Of a stretch of DNA of 15,468 bases, positions 7,097-14,845 are shown one piece after another; the stretch's first letter is position 1, and each line of letters opens with the position of its first letter. The stretch is from NCBI GenBank assembly GCA_021785155.1, contig JAJYGE010000011.1:1-15468 (forward strand), in the 5' to 3' direction. Made by a program: the position numbers and the translations under genes. Source of the DNA: Planctomycetota bacterium. Lineage in GTDB: Bacteria > Planctomycetota > Phycisphaerae > WQYP01. The notes under the pieces are model-generated. The model was not told where the DNA came from. It searched no databases and saw only the letters and a list, made by a program, of their open reading frames with translations.

Positions 7097-8588
7097 GAAA
7101 CTGAAATCCACCGCTGATTATCCGGAATGGGAGGAATCCGACGCGGCCAGTATGGCCCCGCAGAATCTCCAGCCGCTGACGCCCAAGTCCGGCGACCGGC
7201 TGGATTTTGTCGATCAGCGGCCTACCGCCGCCCTGGTATTGAAACTTGCCAGTCCGGCGATTATGGAACAGGTGCTCAATGCGGTCATCGGCCTGACCGA
7301 TACGGTGGTCGCCGGACACTTGCCGGGCACCGCCAACACGATTGCCGCCGCCGCGGCCGCGGTCGGCATCATGACGTATCTGCAATGGTTTGCCGGTCTT
7401 ATGACCGCGGCATTGGGTGTCGGTGCCACGGCGATTGTGGCCCGCGCATTTGGTTCGCGCCGTGTGCGCATGGCGCAGAGAGTCGCCGGGACTTCCGTGA
7501 GTTCAGCGTTTATTATCAGTACACTGCTGTCGGTTGTGCTGTTTGTTTTTGCCCGGCAAATTACACATGGTTGCGGCCTTAGCGGATTATCCGCGCACTT
7601 TGCGCGACAATATCTCCAGATCATGGTTGTCACCATCAGTTTACAGACCACGGCGCAAATCGGCATGGCCTGCATCCGCGGTGCCGGCGATACGGTGCGG
7701 CCCATGGCTATCATGTTCATTGTGATGCTGGTAAATCTGGTAGCTTCCGGAGCTTTCACCTACGGGTGGTTTGGCCTGCCGGCGTGGGGAATTCGTGGCG
7801 ACGCATTCGGCACAATGTTGGCCTATCTGACCGGCGGCATTTGTGCGTCAGTGGTTTTATTTACCGGATTAAGCCCTATTAAACTGCGCCCGCGCCATCT
7901 TAAAATTGTGCCGCATATTTTAACGCGCGTGCTTAAAATCGGTATCCCCAGTTGGGTGGAGGGCATGTTGCTGTGGGGTGGGCAATTTTTAATTGTCATT
8001 TTTGTCATCAATTCGCGAAATGATCCGAATGGATATCTCCTGGCCGCGCACAATGCTGTTTTGCGAATCGAATCGATTTCTTTTCTTCCGGGCTTCGGCT
8101 TTGGTATTGCCGCGTCCACGCTGGTGGGGCAATATCTGGGGGCGGGCAAGCCGGAGGCAGCGCGGCGGGCCGCCAAAATAGCCAATATGCTGGCCCTGAT
8201 TACCATGACGGTTTTGGCGTTGCCGATGATTTTCTTTCCGGGCTTCATGCTTTCGCTGATGGTGAATTCCCCACCGGTAATCAAGGTCGGCTTTTGGCCA
8301 CTTGTGCTCGCCGGACTGTCTCAGCCGGCTTTCGCGCTGGCGATTGTGCTTTCCGGGGCGTTGAAAGGAGCCGGCGAAACCCTTTTGCCCATGATGGCCA
8401 CGGTTTCGGGCATTCTGGTGGTGCGTTGGGCTGTTCTGGCCATCGGCCTGTATTGGCTCTTCAAGCATGGTATGCACCATGAAAATCTTGTGGCCGTGTG
8501 GGTGGCGATCTTTATCGACTTGAATTATCGCGGGATATTTAACGCCATCGTGTTTGCCCGTGGCCACTGGCAGAAAAAAGTCGTCTAA
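7086..8588 (+). CDS. MATE-family efflux transporter
   Basis: This is a multidrug and toxic compound extrusion protein, a cation-coupled exporter with about 12 membrane helices in two halves. Supporting sequence includes VLKLASPAIMEQVLNAVIGL with TDTVVAGHLPG in the first half, CIRGAGDTVRPM near residue 197, and the second-half counterpart GALKGAGETLLPM near 422. The substrate cannot be predicted. The start is uncertain. The longest frame begins at TTG 7086 and overlaps the last 11 bases of recN, giving 500 residues. An ATG at 7152 gives 478 residues, closer to the usual 450-480, but GGGAGGA lies 16 bases before it, farther than normal. It is probably translated from the recN transcript. A five-base stem (AACGC/GCGTT, 8588-8601) follows the stop, without a T-run. 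Confidence 0.88.
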   Translation: MRSKKLKSTADYPEWEESDAASMAPQNLQPLTPKSGDRLDFVDQRPTAALVLKLASPAIMEQVLNAVIGLTDTVVAGHLPGTANTIAAAAAAVGIMTYLQWFAGLMTAALGVGATAIVARAFGSRRVRMAQRVAGTSVSSAFIISTLLSVVLFVFARQITHGCGLSGLSAHFARQYLQIMVVTISLQTTAQIGMACIRGAGDTVRPMAIMFIVMLVNLVASGAFTYGWFGLPAWGIRGDAFGTMLAYLTGGICASVVLFTGLSPIKLRPRHLKIVPHILTRVLKIGIPSWVEGMLLWGGQFLIVIFVINSRNDPNGYLLAAHNAVLRIESISFLPGFGFGIAASTLVGQYLGAGKPEAARRAAKIANMLALITMTVLALPMIFFPGFMLSLMVNSPPVIKVGFWPLVLAGLSQPAFALAIVLSGALKGAGETLLPMMATVSGILVVRWAVLAIGLYWLFKHGMHHENLVAVWVAIFIDLNYRGIFNAIVFARGHWQKKVV

Positions 8589-8620
8589 ACGCTGCGGCGT
8601 TACGTCGGCCTGAAACGCAC

Positions 8621-11600
8621 CTATTGCCCGGACGATTGTGACAACTTCTCAAAATATGCTTTTACCGGATCGGCATAACCCTTGGGCATACTTCCGAGCA
8701 TGGAATCAGATAATTTGCGCACGGTTTTGTGCCCCACCGTACTGTTGTCAATGGTCACCCGCGATTCCGCCTGGTTAATGACCTTGGCGGTACTGAGACT
8801 CTGCATGGCCAGTTTCTGATATAACATCGCGGTATGATAACGGTAGGCATTCATCGCTTTTTTTGCATCCTGCATGAGCACCGCGGATTCAATGAGCTTG
8901 AAATTATTAAACCCGGCGGCGCGTAATTGAATGCGAAGTCGATCCGTCTGATTGAGCAGCTGCGCCTGAATGCCGGCCATGCGTTTGATACCTTTTTGCA
9001 TGCCCAACGGGGCCGGACCTTCCAGACCTTCGCCGCCATAGCCGGAGGATTTGCCGCCACCGGTGGCCCCGCCGGGCGGTTGCTTGGAGGAATCTTTAAT
9101 CTGGCCGGAGCTGAATTGATCTCCGGTCAGACGGGTTGGTGTGCGGCGGCCACCTTTGTCGCTGGCGGTAGCCCCGACCATTTCACCGCTGGCCCGGCCT
9201 TCACGCCCGGAACCGCTGCGACCCTGAATTTCATCATTTTTTGGCATGGTGTTGCCGGTCACACCCTGCGCGCTCATGTCGCTGATCGGGCCGTCCATGG
9301 CACCCCAGCCATTACCCTTATTGATCGAATCATTCCATTTGCTGCCCAGACTTTCCATATTGCTGGTGAGATCTTCTTCATGCTGAAGAAGTTTGCCGAT
9401 CATATCCGAAAGCTGGGAGGGCAACGGTGGGGCGGGTACATCATTCTGCGATACCGGCTCTTCCATTTCCCATTTGAGGGTATCGGGCTTTTGCAGGAGC
9501 CACTTTTCAATATTGGAGGTAACTTTTTTAGCATCCTCCAGGCCTTCCTGCTCCAGCGGAACAACAATTTTCATCGCCTTGGCAGCCAGGGCATCTTTGG
9601 CCATGGCCATAGCCACGTTCATCTGCGCCAGATCATCCTTTAACGAGGCGTTGGCCTGATCCTGTTCCGTGAGGTTGCTGAGATTGACAAGTTTCTGGTT
9701 GAGGAATTTGGACCATTTGTCGGCAATGGCTTGCGCTTTGAGCAATTCATTTTTATCTTTGGCATCAAACTGGTTGATCGGCTTTTGTGCCAGTTTCATG
9801 GCCGTGTTAATGACGCCGCGCTGCTGTTTTTCCATTTTTTTCAATGCCAGCGCCAATTGCCGCCATTGTTCCCGCCCCTGATCATGAAACGTCGCCCCCT
9901 GATGGGAAACCAAGGAATCCACGCCCGCCGCTTTCGCCCCCGCGATGGCCAACAGGGCTTTCAGCGCATTGAGCACATTGAGTTGATGCGTATGCAGATT
10001 CTTAAATTCCAGCTTAACCGCCCCGACATCGGATACCAGCCCCAGATCATCCGCACGCGCAATGGCCAACGTGGCATCACCATGCGCAATGACATGCAAC
10101 GCCTGCTGAATGGTGGCCATGGAATGGACAAACGGAAAATGTTTATATGTACTGTCCATAAATTGCCGCAAATTGCGCTGTCCGCCTGCGGTCGCCGCGG
10201 CGGTCTTATGCACAATGGTCAGCGGCGGTGATACATATATACCATTGGCCAGAACAATCAGGCCCTGCTGCTGCGCCAGCATTTTTTCCAGGCGCTGTTC
10301 CAGTCTGGACCAGCGGCTGTGGTTCATGGCGGTGGTCGCCGAACTCCGCAATGTCACGCGATAAACCTGTCCGTATGACGTTTGCGGGCCGTACTGATTT
10401 GCGCCAATCGTGAGCTGCCGATTGTCCGTGGCGGCAAAGCGGTATTGGACGCTCTGCCCGATATGGTATTTATTCGCGGGCAGAGTCAACATGGCGCGAA
10501 TGGTGGAGGCGGTGGCTGGTTTGCCGTTTTCGGCATTGCCAATCTGCCATTGGCGGACTGTCGTAAAAGCGCTGCCATTGACTGCGGTTTGCAGGTCGAT
10601 GGCGGTCAGGCCATAGTCATCAGTGGCTTTGGCCTCCAGTGGAATGCCGGCTCCGGGAAGCGCGAATAAATCTTTATGGGGAACCAGCACATGCACCATC
10701 GGTGGTTCGTCGGGAATGATATGCACGGTCAGGCGATCCGGTGCGGAGCTGGAAGACGCGGGAAATCGCTGCAGCGCATTGCCACGGGAATCATTAATCA
10801 GCCAGTTGTAGTGAACTTTCTGATCCGCAATCCAGGAAACCGTGAATGTCTTCTGATTCGTGGTGCTCGCGGAGATGGTTTTTCCACCGGACAACTCCAC
10901 CAGCGCCGATGCGCCGATAACCGTGTGATCCAGAGTTGCCGTAACTTTGATCTTGCTGCCGAACGGTAGACGGACCGTGGCCGCGGAAGCATTGAAAGTT
11001 TTTTCATTTAAAGTGATGGTGTGCGGCGGCAATTGCGTATACGCGGGTGGTGTGATGTGAATCTCATATTTCCGCAGCGCTATTTTCGGCAGAACCGTCA
11101 GGTGGTATTTCTGACTCTGTGTGCCACCGGCTTGCACCATGTAGGTGACATTTTCCGCCAAGCTTGGGAGATGAAACCGGAAGGAACTGTAATTGCGTCC
11201 GAACGCCACCATGGCCATCTTTTGCCGGCTGCCGCTTTTGAAGTGCAGGTACAAATCAGCCGGGACAAGTTTATGTCCCGGTGTGTTAATACGCGCCATA
11301 AAATCAACGCTTTCACCCGCCAGTACAGTTTCATTGCCCGGCTGCACATCAAGAATCTGCGCCATGCCCTGCGCCGGGACAAATTGTCCCGGTGCTGACA
11401 GCACCGCCAGCCCATGCGCCATCTGGCCGTGAAATACCAATGCCACCAGCATACAGACCAGTACAATCACACCAGCCCGCAGGCACGCTTTGTACTGTTG
11501 CGGCCATGGGGCGATGGCCGAAAGATTATCCGTCTCCACGGAACTGCTGATTTCCTTGAGCACCTGCGGAATCAGCACGGCTCGTGTATCGACACGATCG

Positions 11601-12007
11601 GGCGTCGCCGGCGGCAATTTTTCCAATTCATCCGCCAGAAGCACCGCATTGATGAGGTGATTGTCCAGAGGTAACTGCTGCGTGGCCGCTTGCTCTTCCA
11701 CCCATCGGGCAATTTGGCTGTACGCGGGCCGTTTCCAGATCATCTCATGGAGAAACCACCAGTAGCCCGCGGCAATGGAAATTGGAATGGCGGTCAGCAG
11801 TGTCCAGGCCATCCACGCCCCAACGTATGAACCGGCCAGACCCGCCACCAGCAGCACGATCGTGGTCACCGGAACCACCAGTGTGGCAAACCGCGCCAAT
11901 GCCCCAACGAACATCGCAAGCCGGAAGCGGTTGCCCGCTTCTTCCAATTTCTCAAGAATGTGATTGAAGTCACCGGGCAGCGGGCTGGATGGATTGATGG
12001 CCGTCAT
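8621..12007 (-). CDS. Very large DUF4175-type membrane protein
   Basis: This protein of 1128 residues has membrane helices near the N-terminus (about 43-61, 62-86 and 175-193), then a long extracytoplasmic-looking part. The middle contains beta-rich segments (YEIHITPPAYTQLPPHT, KIKVTATLDHTVIGASALVE). The C-terminal half has coiled-coil-like helices and a Gly/Ser-rich linker at about 880-990 (GKGG-like, RRTPTRLTGDQFSSGQIKDS, GGGKSSGYGGEGLEGP). Both the layout and this linker resemble the DUF4175 proteins I know from planctomycetes, whose function is not established. I chose ATG 12007 because AGGGG lies eight bases upstream; an upstream ATG at 12034 would add nine residues and has no such site. 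The stop faces the MATE gene 32 bases away. Two near-identical palindromes lie inside the gene. Confidence 0.85.
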   Translation of the reverse strand: MTAINPSSPLPGDFNHILEKLEEAGNRFRLAMFVGALARFATLVVPVTTIVLLVAGLAGSYVGAWMAWTLLTAIPISIAAGYWWFLHEMIWKRPAYSQIARWVEEQAATQQLPLDNHLINAVLLADELEKLPPATPDRVDTRAVLIPQVLKEISSSVETDNLSAIAPWPQQYKACLRAGVIVLVCMLVALVFHGQMAHGLAVLSAPGQFVPAQGMAQILDVQPGNETVLAGESVDFMARINTPGHKLVPADLYLHFKSGSRQKMAMVAFGRNYSSFRFHLPSLAENVTYMVQAGGTQSQKYHLTVLPKIALRKYEIHITPPAYTQLPPHTITLNEKTFNASAATVRLPFGSKIKVTATLDHTVIGASALVELSGGKTISASTTNQKTFTVSWIADQKVHYNWLINDSRGNALQRFPASSSSAPDRLTVHIIPDEPPMVHVLVPHKDLFALPGAGIPLEAKATDDYGLTAIDLQTAVNGSAFTTVRQWQIGNAENGKPATASTIRAMLTLPANKYHIGQSVQYRFAATDNRQLTIGANQYGPQTSYGQVYRVTLRSSATTAMNHSRWSRLEQRLEKMLAQQQGLIVLANGIYVSPPLTIVHKTAAATAGGQRNLRQFMDSTYKHFPFVHSMATIQQALHVIAHGDATLAIARADDLGLVSDVGAVKLEFKNLHTHQLNVLNALKALLAIAGAKAAGVDSLVSHQGATFHDQGREQWRQLALALKKMEKQQRGVINTAMKLAQKPINQFDAKDKNELLKAQAIADKWSKFLNQKLVNLSNLTEQDQANASLKDDLAQMNVAMAMAKDALAAKAMKIVVPLEQEGLEDAKKVTSNIEKWLLQKPDTLKWEMEEPVSQNDVPAPPLPSQLSDMIGKLLQHEEDLTSNMESLGSKWNDSINKGNGWGAMDGPISDMSAQGVTGNTMPKNDEIQGRSGSGREGRASGEMVGATASDKGGRRTPTRLTGDQFSSGQIKDSSKQPPGGATGGGKSSGYGGEGLEGPAPLGMQKGIKRMAGIQAQLLNQTDRLRIQLRAAGFNNFKLIESAVLMQDAKKAMNAYRYHTAMLYQKLAMQSLSTAKVINQAESRVTIDNSTVGHKTVRKLSDSMLGSMPKGYADPVKAYFEKLSQSSGQ
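11260..11281. repeat. Palindrome CCGGGACA..TGTCCCGG, copy 1 (inside the DUF4175 gene)
   Basis: CCGGGACA (11260-11267) and TGTCCCGG (11274-11281) are perfect reverse complements around a six-base centre. The minus-strand coding here reads TPGHKLVPA. Confidence 0.6.
11374..11392. repeat. Palindrome CCGGGACAA.TTGTCCCGG, copy 2 (inside the DUF4175 gene)
   Basis: CCGGGACAA (11374-11382) and TTGTCCCGG (11384-11392) are perfect reverse complements around a single base. The coding reads PGQFVPA, close to the PGHKLVPA encoded at the other copy about 110 bases away. Both copies are flanked by matching CA and C bases on the coding strand. Confidence 0.6.
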
Positions 12008-12053
12008 ATCAGATACCCCTACGTGTTGACACAATACGCCCGGCGATAACGGA

Positions 12054-12167
12054 TCACCGCCCGCTCATATTTTCTCCAGTCAACATTATAACATCCTGCA
12101 CCTCGTCGCGTAACCAACCGGCAGGCGCGGCAATTTCACACGCAAGTTCTCCGACCGCAAATTTCAC
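12054..12167 (-). CDS. Possible short ORF or leader peptide upstream of the DUF4175 gene
   Basis: A minus-strand frame starting at GTG 12167 encodes about 37 residues, beginning MKFAVGELACEIAAPAGWLR and ending GENMSGR. AGGAGG (12175-12180 on the plus strand as CCTCCT) is seven bases before the GTG, an ideal spacing. An in-frame ATG at 12173 lies only one base from that site, too close. It ends 46 bases upstream of the DUF4175 start. It could be a leader peptide, a small independent protein or a chance frame; no family is recognised. Confidence 0.4.
   Translation of the reverse strand: MKFAVGELACEIAAPAGWLRDEVQDVIMLTGENMSGR
12085..12113 (-). promoter_or_regulatory. Possible promoter for the DUF4175 gene
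   Basis: On the minus strand a perfect TATAAT (12085-12090) has a weak TTACGC (12108-12113) 17 bases upstream. It is about 80 bases before the DUF4175 start. It lies inside the possible short ORF, where the same bases read as D-V-I-M, so it may be chance. Confidence 0.25.
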
Positions 12168-12183
12168 GTCCATTCCTCCTCGC

Positions 12184-12207
12184 AACGGCGGAATTTATAC
12201 CGCCGTT
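12184..12207. promoter_or_regulatory. Perfect hairpin just upstream of the short-ORF ribosome site
   Basis: AACGGCGG (12184-12191) and CCGCCGTT (12200-12207) form a perfect eight-base GC-rich stem with an AT-rich eight-base loop. On the minus strand it ends four to five bases before the AGGAGG ribosome site, so in RNA it would sit beside the site and could affect initiation. It could also be a binding site for a dimeric regulator. Confidence 0.45.
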
Positions 12208-12453
12208 ATCGCCCACGGCTACGGCAAAACTCTCACCCTTCCGAGACACATCCATGGGTTGTCCCGCTGTCCTGATTTACCCGCATTATTTATCAGACTT
12301 TACATGCAACGTCCGTTCTTGAGTTATCCATAAAGATTCCTGTCGATGGAACCGAAACAAGTAGTTAATAAGTTGCCGCACCAGCGCGCCCGCCAAAGGC
12401 GATGGCTTTGGGATGCTATTTCGCCCGCGCTTGTGCTAACCGGAGACATGACC

Positions 12454-13689
12454 ATGCCGCGCCGTTATTCTCATCGTGCCTTCACGCTGGTTGAAATTCT
12501 TGTAACCGTAACGATTATTGTGTTATTGATCTCAATTATTCTTCCTGCGATGCGCAAAGCGCGGGAATTAGCCAACCGCACATCCTGTGCCGCCAATTTG
12601 TTGACCTGGGGGCAGGCGTCATTGCTGTTTGCCAAAGATCACAAGGGCTTCTTTCCGGCAGCCTGGGGCTTTGGTAATGGCAACGCCCAAAGCACGTATT
12701 CCAAATACGGTATTTCCTCTGATCCGGAAAACGGATGTATTTTCCCGCTGATTCTTAATAACGATTCAACGGATGAAAATAATTCAGGTTACGGTCAGGA
12801 TTGGAGGCGTTTCGGTACTCCTTATTCCACGTTTCTTCAATATGGCGGCACCGGCGTTGCCAATGTGCAGTCCGGATTTGGCACGACCGTCGCCAGCGCC
12901 ACCAGCGGCCTGGAAATTCCCTATATTTCAGGACTTAACACCCAAAACTGGGGCTATACCGGTTACGATCCCACTACCTGGGGCTTAAATAATGGTTTAA
13001 GTGGAGCACCTAAGCCCAGCACTTACGTCCGTCTGGCTCCGTGGATGATCTGTCCAAGTTCCGACTACCAGAACACGCTCTATGCCGGTGATCAGCCCGG
13101 TGACTGGGGTTATTGGATTACCGATACCTACATGTATGTCGGAGGTACCGTCAATCGGACCCGGTTCAGTTTTCAGCAGATGACCGCCGGCGTATCCGGA
13201 ATATTTCAGAATGCCGGTATGTCACAGACCAGTGGCTACAACGGCGCTCTGACGCCCACATGGGGCAATCGCATTAATGAGCCGGCCACCACCGATCAGG
13301 ATTCACCGCAATCCATTCTGGCCGCGGATGCCATTGCGTGGGGCGGCAATAATCAGGAACAGGATGGCGTGGCAATGAGCGGCCAGGGAAATATGTATCT
13401 TATTAACCACCCCAGCTATTTTAATCCGTCGGTGCCTTCGTTCCAGAATATTCTCTACGCGGACGGACATGTTACAGGCATCAGCGATCCAACGTTTTAT
13501 GACTATTCCACCTATCAGAACTCCAACAGCCTTACCGCGTACAATTGGGCCATGGCCCACATGCCGCCGCTCAATGGCCGGTCTTCTTATTACAGCGGTT
13601 ACACCGGTGCCTATAGCTGGCTCAATACATGGAACTACAATTGGGCTGGTTGGTATTTCTACTGGCCCAATCAACCCGGCGGGGATTAA
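12454..13689 (+). CDS. Prepilin-like protein with N-terminal methylation motif and C-terminal DG motif
   Basis: This 411-residue protein begins MPRRYSHRA then FTLVEILVTVTIIVLLISII. F10 would be the first mature residue after prepilin peptidase cleavage and E14 is the conserved +5 glutamate. The residue before the cut is Ala rather than the commoner Gly. One hydrophobic helix follows, then a large Gly/Asn/Tyr/Trp-rich globular region with few charges. Near the C-terminus LYADGHV (D337, G338) resembles the DG motif of the planctomycete H-X9-DG family, but the nearest upstream His (H319) is 17 residues away rather than nine. I chose ATG 12454 because GGAG lies eight bases upstream; ATG 12346 has no support. 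The family is thought to belong to type II secretion or pilus-like systems; its exact role is unknown. Confidence 0.88.
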   Translation: MPRRYSHRAFTLVEILVTVTIIVLLISIILPAMRKARELANRTSCAANLLTWGQASLLFAKDHKGFFPAAWGFGNGNAQSTYSKYGISSDPENGCIFPLILNNDSTDENNSGYGQDWRRFGTPYSTFLQYGGTGVANVQSGFGTTVASATSGLEIPYISGLNTQNWGYTGYDPTTWGLNNGLSGAPKPSTYVRLAPWMICPSSDYQNTLYAGDQPGDWGYWITDTYMYVGGTVNRTRFSFQQMTAGVSGIFQNAGMSQTSGYNGALTPTWGNRINEPATTDQDSPQSILAADAIAWGGNNQEQDGVAMSGQGNMYLINHPSYFNPSVPSFQNILYADGHVTGISDPTFYDYSTYQNSNSLTAYNWAMAHMPPLNGRSSYYSGYTGAYSWLNTWNYNWAGWYFYWPNQPGGD

Positions 13690-13744
13690 ACCGGATTTCA
13701 GGAATTGCGAAAAAATAACCGCAGCATCATGGCTGATTCTTTTG

Positions 13745-13764
13745 GTCCCGATTGTGATCGGGAC
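13745..13764. repeat. Perfect 8-bp hairpin after the prepilin-like gene
   Basis: GTCCCGAT (13745-13752) and ATCGGGAC (13757-13764) form a perfect stem with a TGTG loop, 55 bases after the stop codon. No T-run follows on either strand, so it is not a standard terminator. It may still end or stabilise the transcript. Confidence 0.45.
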
Positions 13765-13841
13765 GTTGCTCGGGCGAGAGACTATTGCGGTATCCGTAAA
13801 CCGCGTACAGTGTCACACACCCCATTAGGGGGCTGTGCCGG

Positions 13842-14201
13842 CTACGGAAAAAATTCATTGATAATTGTTTCAATTTGTTGAATGATGGCTGCGCTTGGCT
13901 TAAGCCGCTTCGCCATGGTGCGCAGTTGTTGAAGGTGTTTGGCCATGGCTTCGTTTGACTCAATTTTTTTAGCCACCAATTGTTTAAGGTGTTTCACCAT
14001 GGCGGCACTTGGCTCCAGCCGTCTGGCGGCTGCTTCCAGTTGTTTAAGGCGCTCAAGCATGGCCTCGCCACGCTCAAATCTCTTCGCCGCCGCTTCAATG
14101 TCTTTGAGGTGTTTAATGAAGGCTTGATGTTGCTGAATAACGTGTTTGGTGATTGTGGACGTTAGCGCCGCCTTATACCGTTCAAAATCGCTGCTGTTCA
14201 T
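13842..14201 (-). CDS. Helical protein made of about 20-residue tandem repeats
   Basis: This 119-residue, Lys/Gln/Ala-rich, all-helical protein has no signal peptide. From about residue 30 it repeats a unit close to KHLKQLEAAAKRLEPSAAMV: units at 30-49, 50-69, 70-87 (two residues short) and 88-107. Each unit ends in a P-S-A-A or equivalent turn, so it may be a chain of short helices rather than one continuous coil. The DNA shows the same 60-base period (about 13887-14120). ATG 14201 has AGGAG seven bases upstream, which beats a longer TTG start at 14222. It begins 29 bases after the tpx stop on the same strand, so the two probably share a transcript. I do not recognise the family. Confidence 0.75.
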   Translation of the reverse strand: MNSSDFERYKAALTSTITKHVIQQHQAFIKHLKDIEAAAKRFERGEAMLERLKQLEAAARRLEPSAAMVKHLKQLVAKKIESNEAMAKHLQQLRTMAKRLKPSAAIIQQIETIINEFFP

Positions 14202-14230
14202 TTTTTGACTCCTTGCCTGCAACCATGATT

Positions 14231-14845
14231 CTATTGGTTATGTGGTTTCGCTGCCGCCCGCCGTGCCGCTGCCAGCACCGGCGCGTAATGCGGCGGGTGG
14301 GCAATATTGGGCACCAATTGCACATATACAATTTTTCCGTTTTTTCCTACCACCACCACCTGGCGGGCCAGCAGGCCGTTCTGCTTCATCAGCACGCCAT
14401 ACGCTTTAGCAAAGGAGTGAAAGCGGTAATCGGAGACGGTCATAATGTGCTTAACGCCCTTATCTCCGCACCATTGCTTTTGGGCAAACGGCAGGTCCAT
14501 GCTGATGGTGATAATTCCGACATTCTTACCTAACGTAGACGCCACCAAATTAAAATGTCGGGTTTCCAGGCTGCATACCGGTGTATCCAATGACGGCACT
14601 GAAGAAAGAATCCACACCTTGCCGTGTCCGGGGTGGAAATGAAAAACCGTCATATTGTTGGCGACAGCCTTAAATGTCGGTGCCATTTCACCCACATGCA
14701 CCGGATTTCCCAACAGCGTCATCGGCTGGCCATTGAGTGTTACCAACCCGGTGCGTTGGGTCGTCGGAGAGACGGCACAGCCGCCAACAAACAACAGCAG
14801 TAGTAACATTGATGCGACGATTGGTATTCCGGGCAACTTCATCAT
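14231..14845 (-). CDS. tpx: Thiol peroxidase (Tpx) with lipoprotein signal
   Basis: This atypical 2-Cys peroxiredoxin reduces hydrogen and organic peroxides through a Cys pair. The 204-residue protein starts with a signal peptide (PGIPIVASMLLLLLFVGGC) whose lipobox VGGC puts C23 as the lipidated residue. The Tpx domain follows from VTLNGQPMTLLGNPVHVGE. The peroxidatic cysteine is C91 in PSLDTPVCSLETRHFN and the resolving one is C126 in SMDLPFAQKQWCG; this is the family pattern, with the usual spacing. The C-terminal YGVLMKQNGLLARQVVVV is also typical. The short segment where a strand is expected (NNMTVFHFHPGHGKVW) is His-rich. Most Tpx proteins are cytosolic or periplasmic, so a lipid anchor is unusual. 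AGGAG is seven bases before the ATG. The repeat-protein gene follows. Confidence 0.92.
   Translation of the reverse strand: MMKLPGIPIVASMLLLLLFVGGCAVSPTTQRTGLVTLNGQPMTLLGNPVHVGEMAPTFKAVANNMTVFHFHPGHGKVWILSSVPSLDTPVCSLETRHFNLVASTLGKNVGIITISMDLPFAQKQWCGDKGVKHIMTVSDYRFHSFAKAYGVLMKQNGLLARQVVVVGKNGKIVYVQLVPNIAHPPHYAPVLAAARRAAAKPHNQ

Larger units (their letters stand above)
12008..12453. other. Divergent intergenic region of about 450 bases
   Basis: This gap separates the minus-strand DUF4175 gene from the plus-strand prepilin-like gene. It holds a possible short minus-strand ORF with a strong ribosome site (12054-12167), a perfect hairpin just upstream of that site (12184-12207) and a TATAAT box (12085-12090). 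From 12208 to 12453 I see no gene. A plus-strand frame open from ATG 12346 merely extends the prepilin-like gene with a non-conserved-looking leader. No convincing plus-strand promoter was found. Confidence 0.6.

Noticed and set aside
8927..9643. 238-codon plus-strand frame opposite the DUF4175 gene
   Set aside because: It is the antisense shadow of the Gly-rich and helical part of a convincing minus-strand protein; it has no recognisable motif and no ribosome site.
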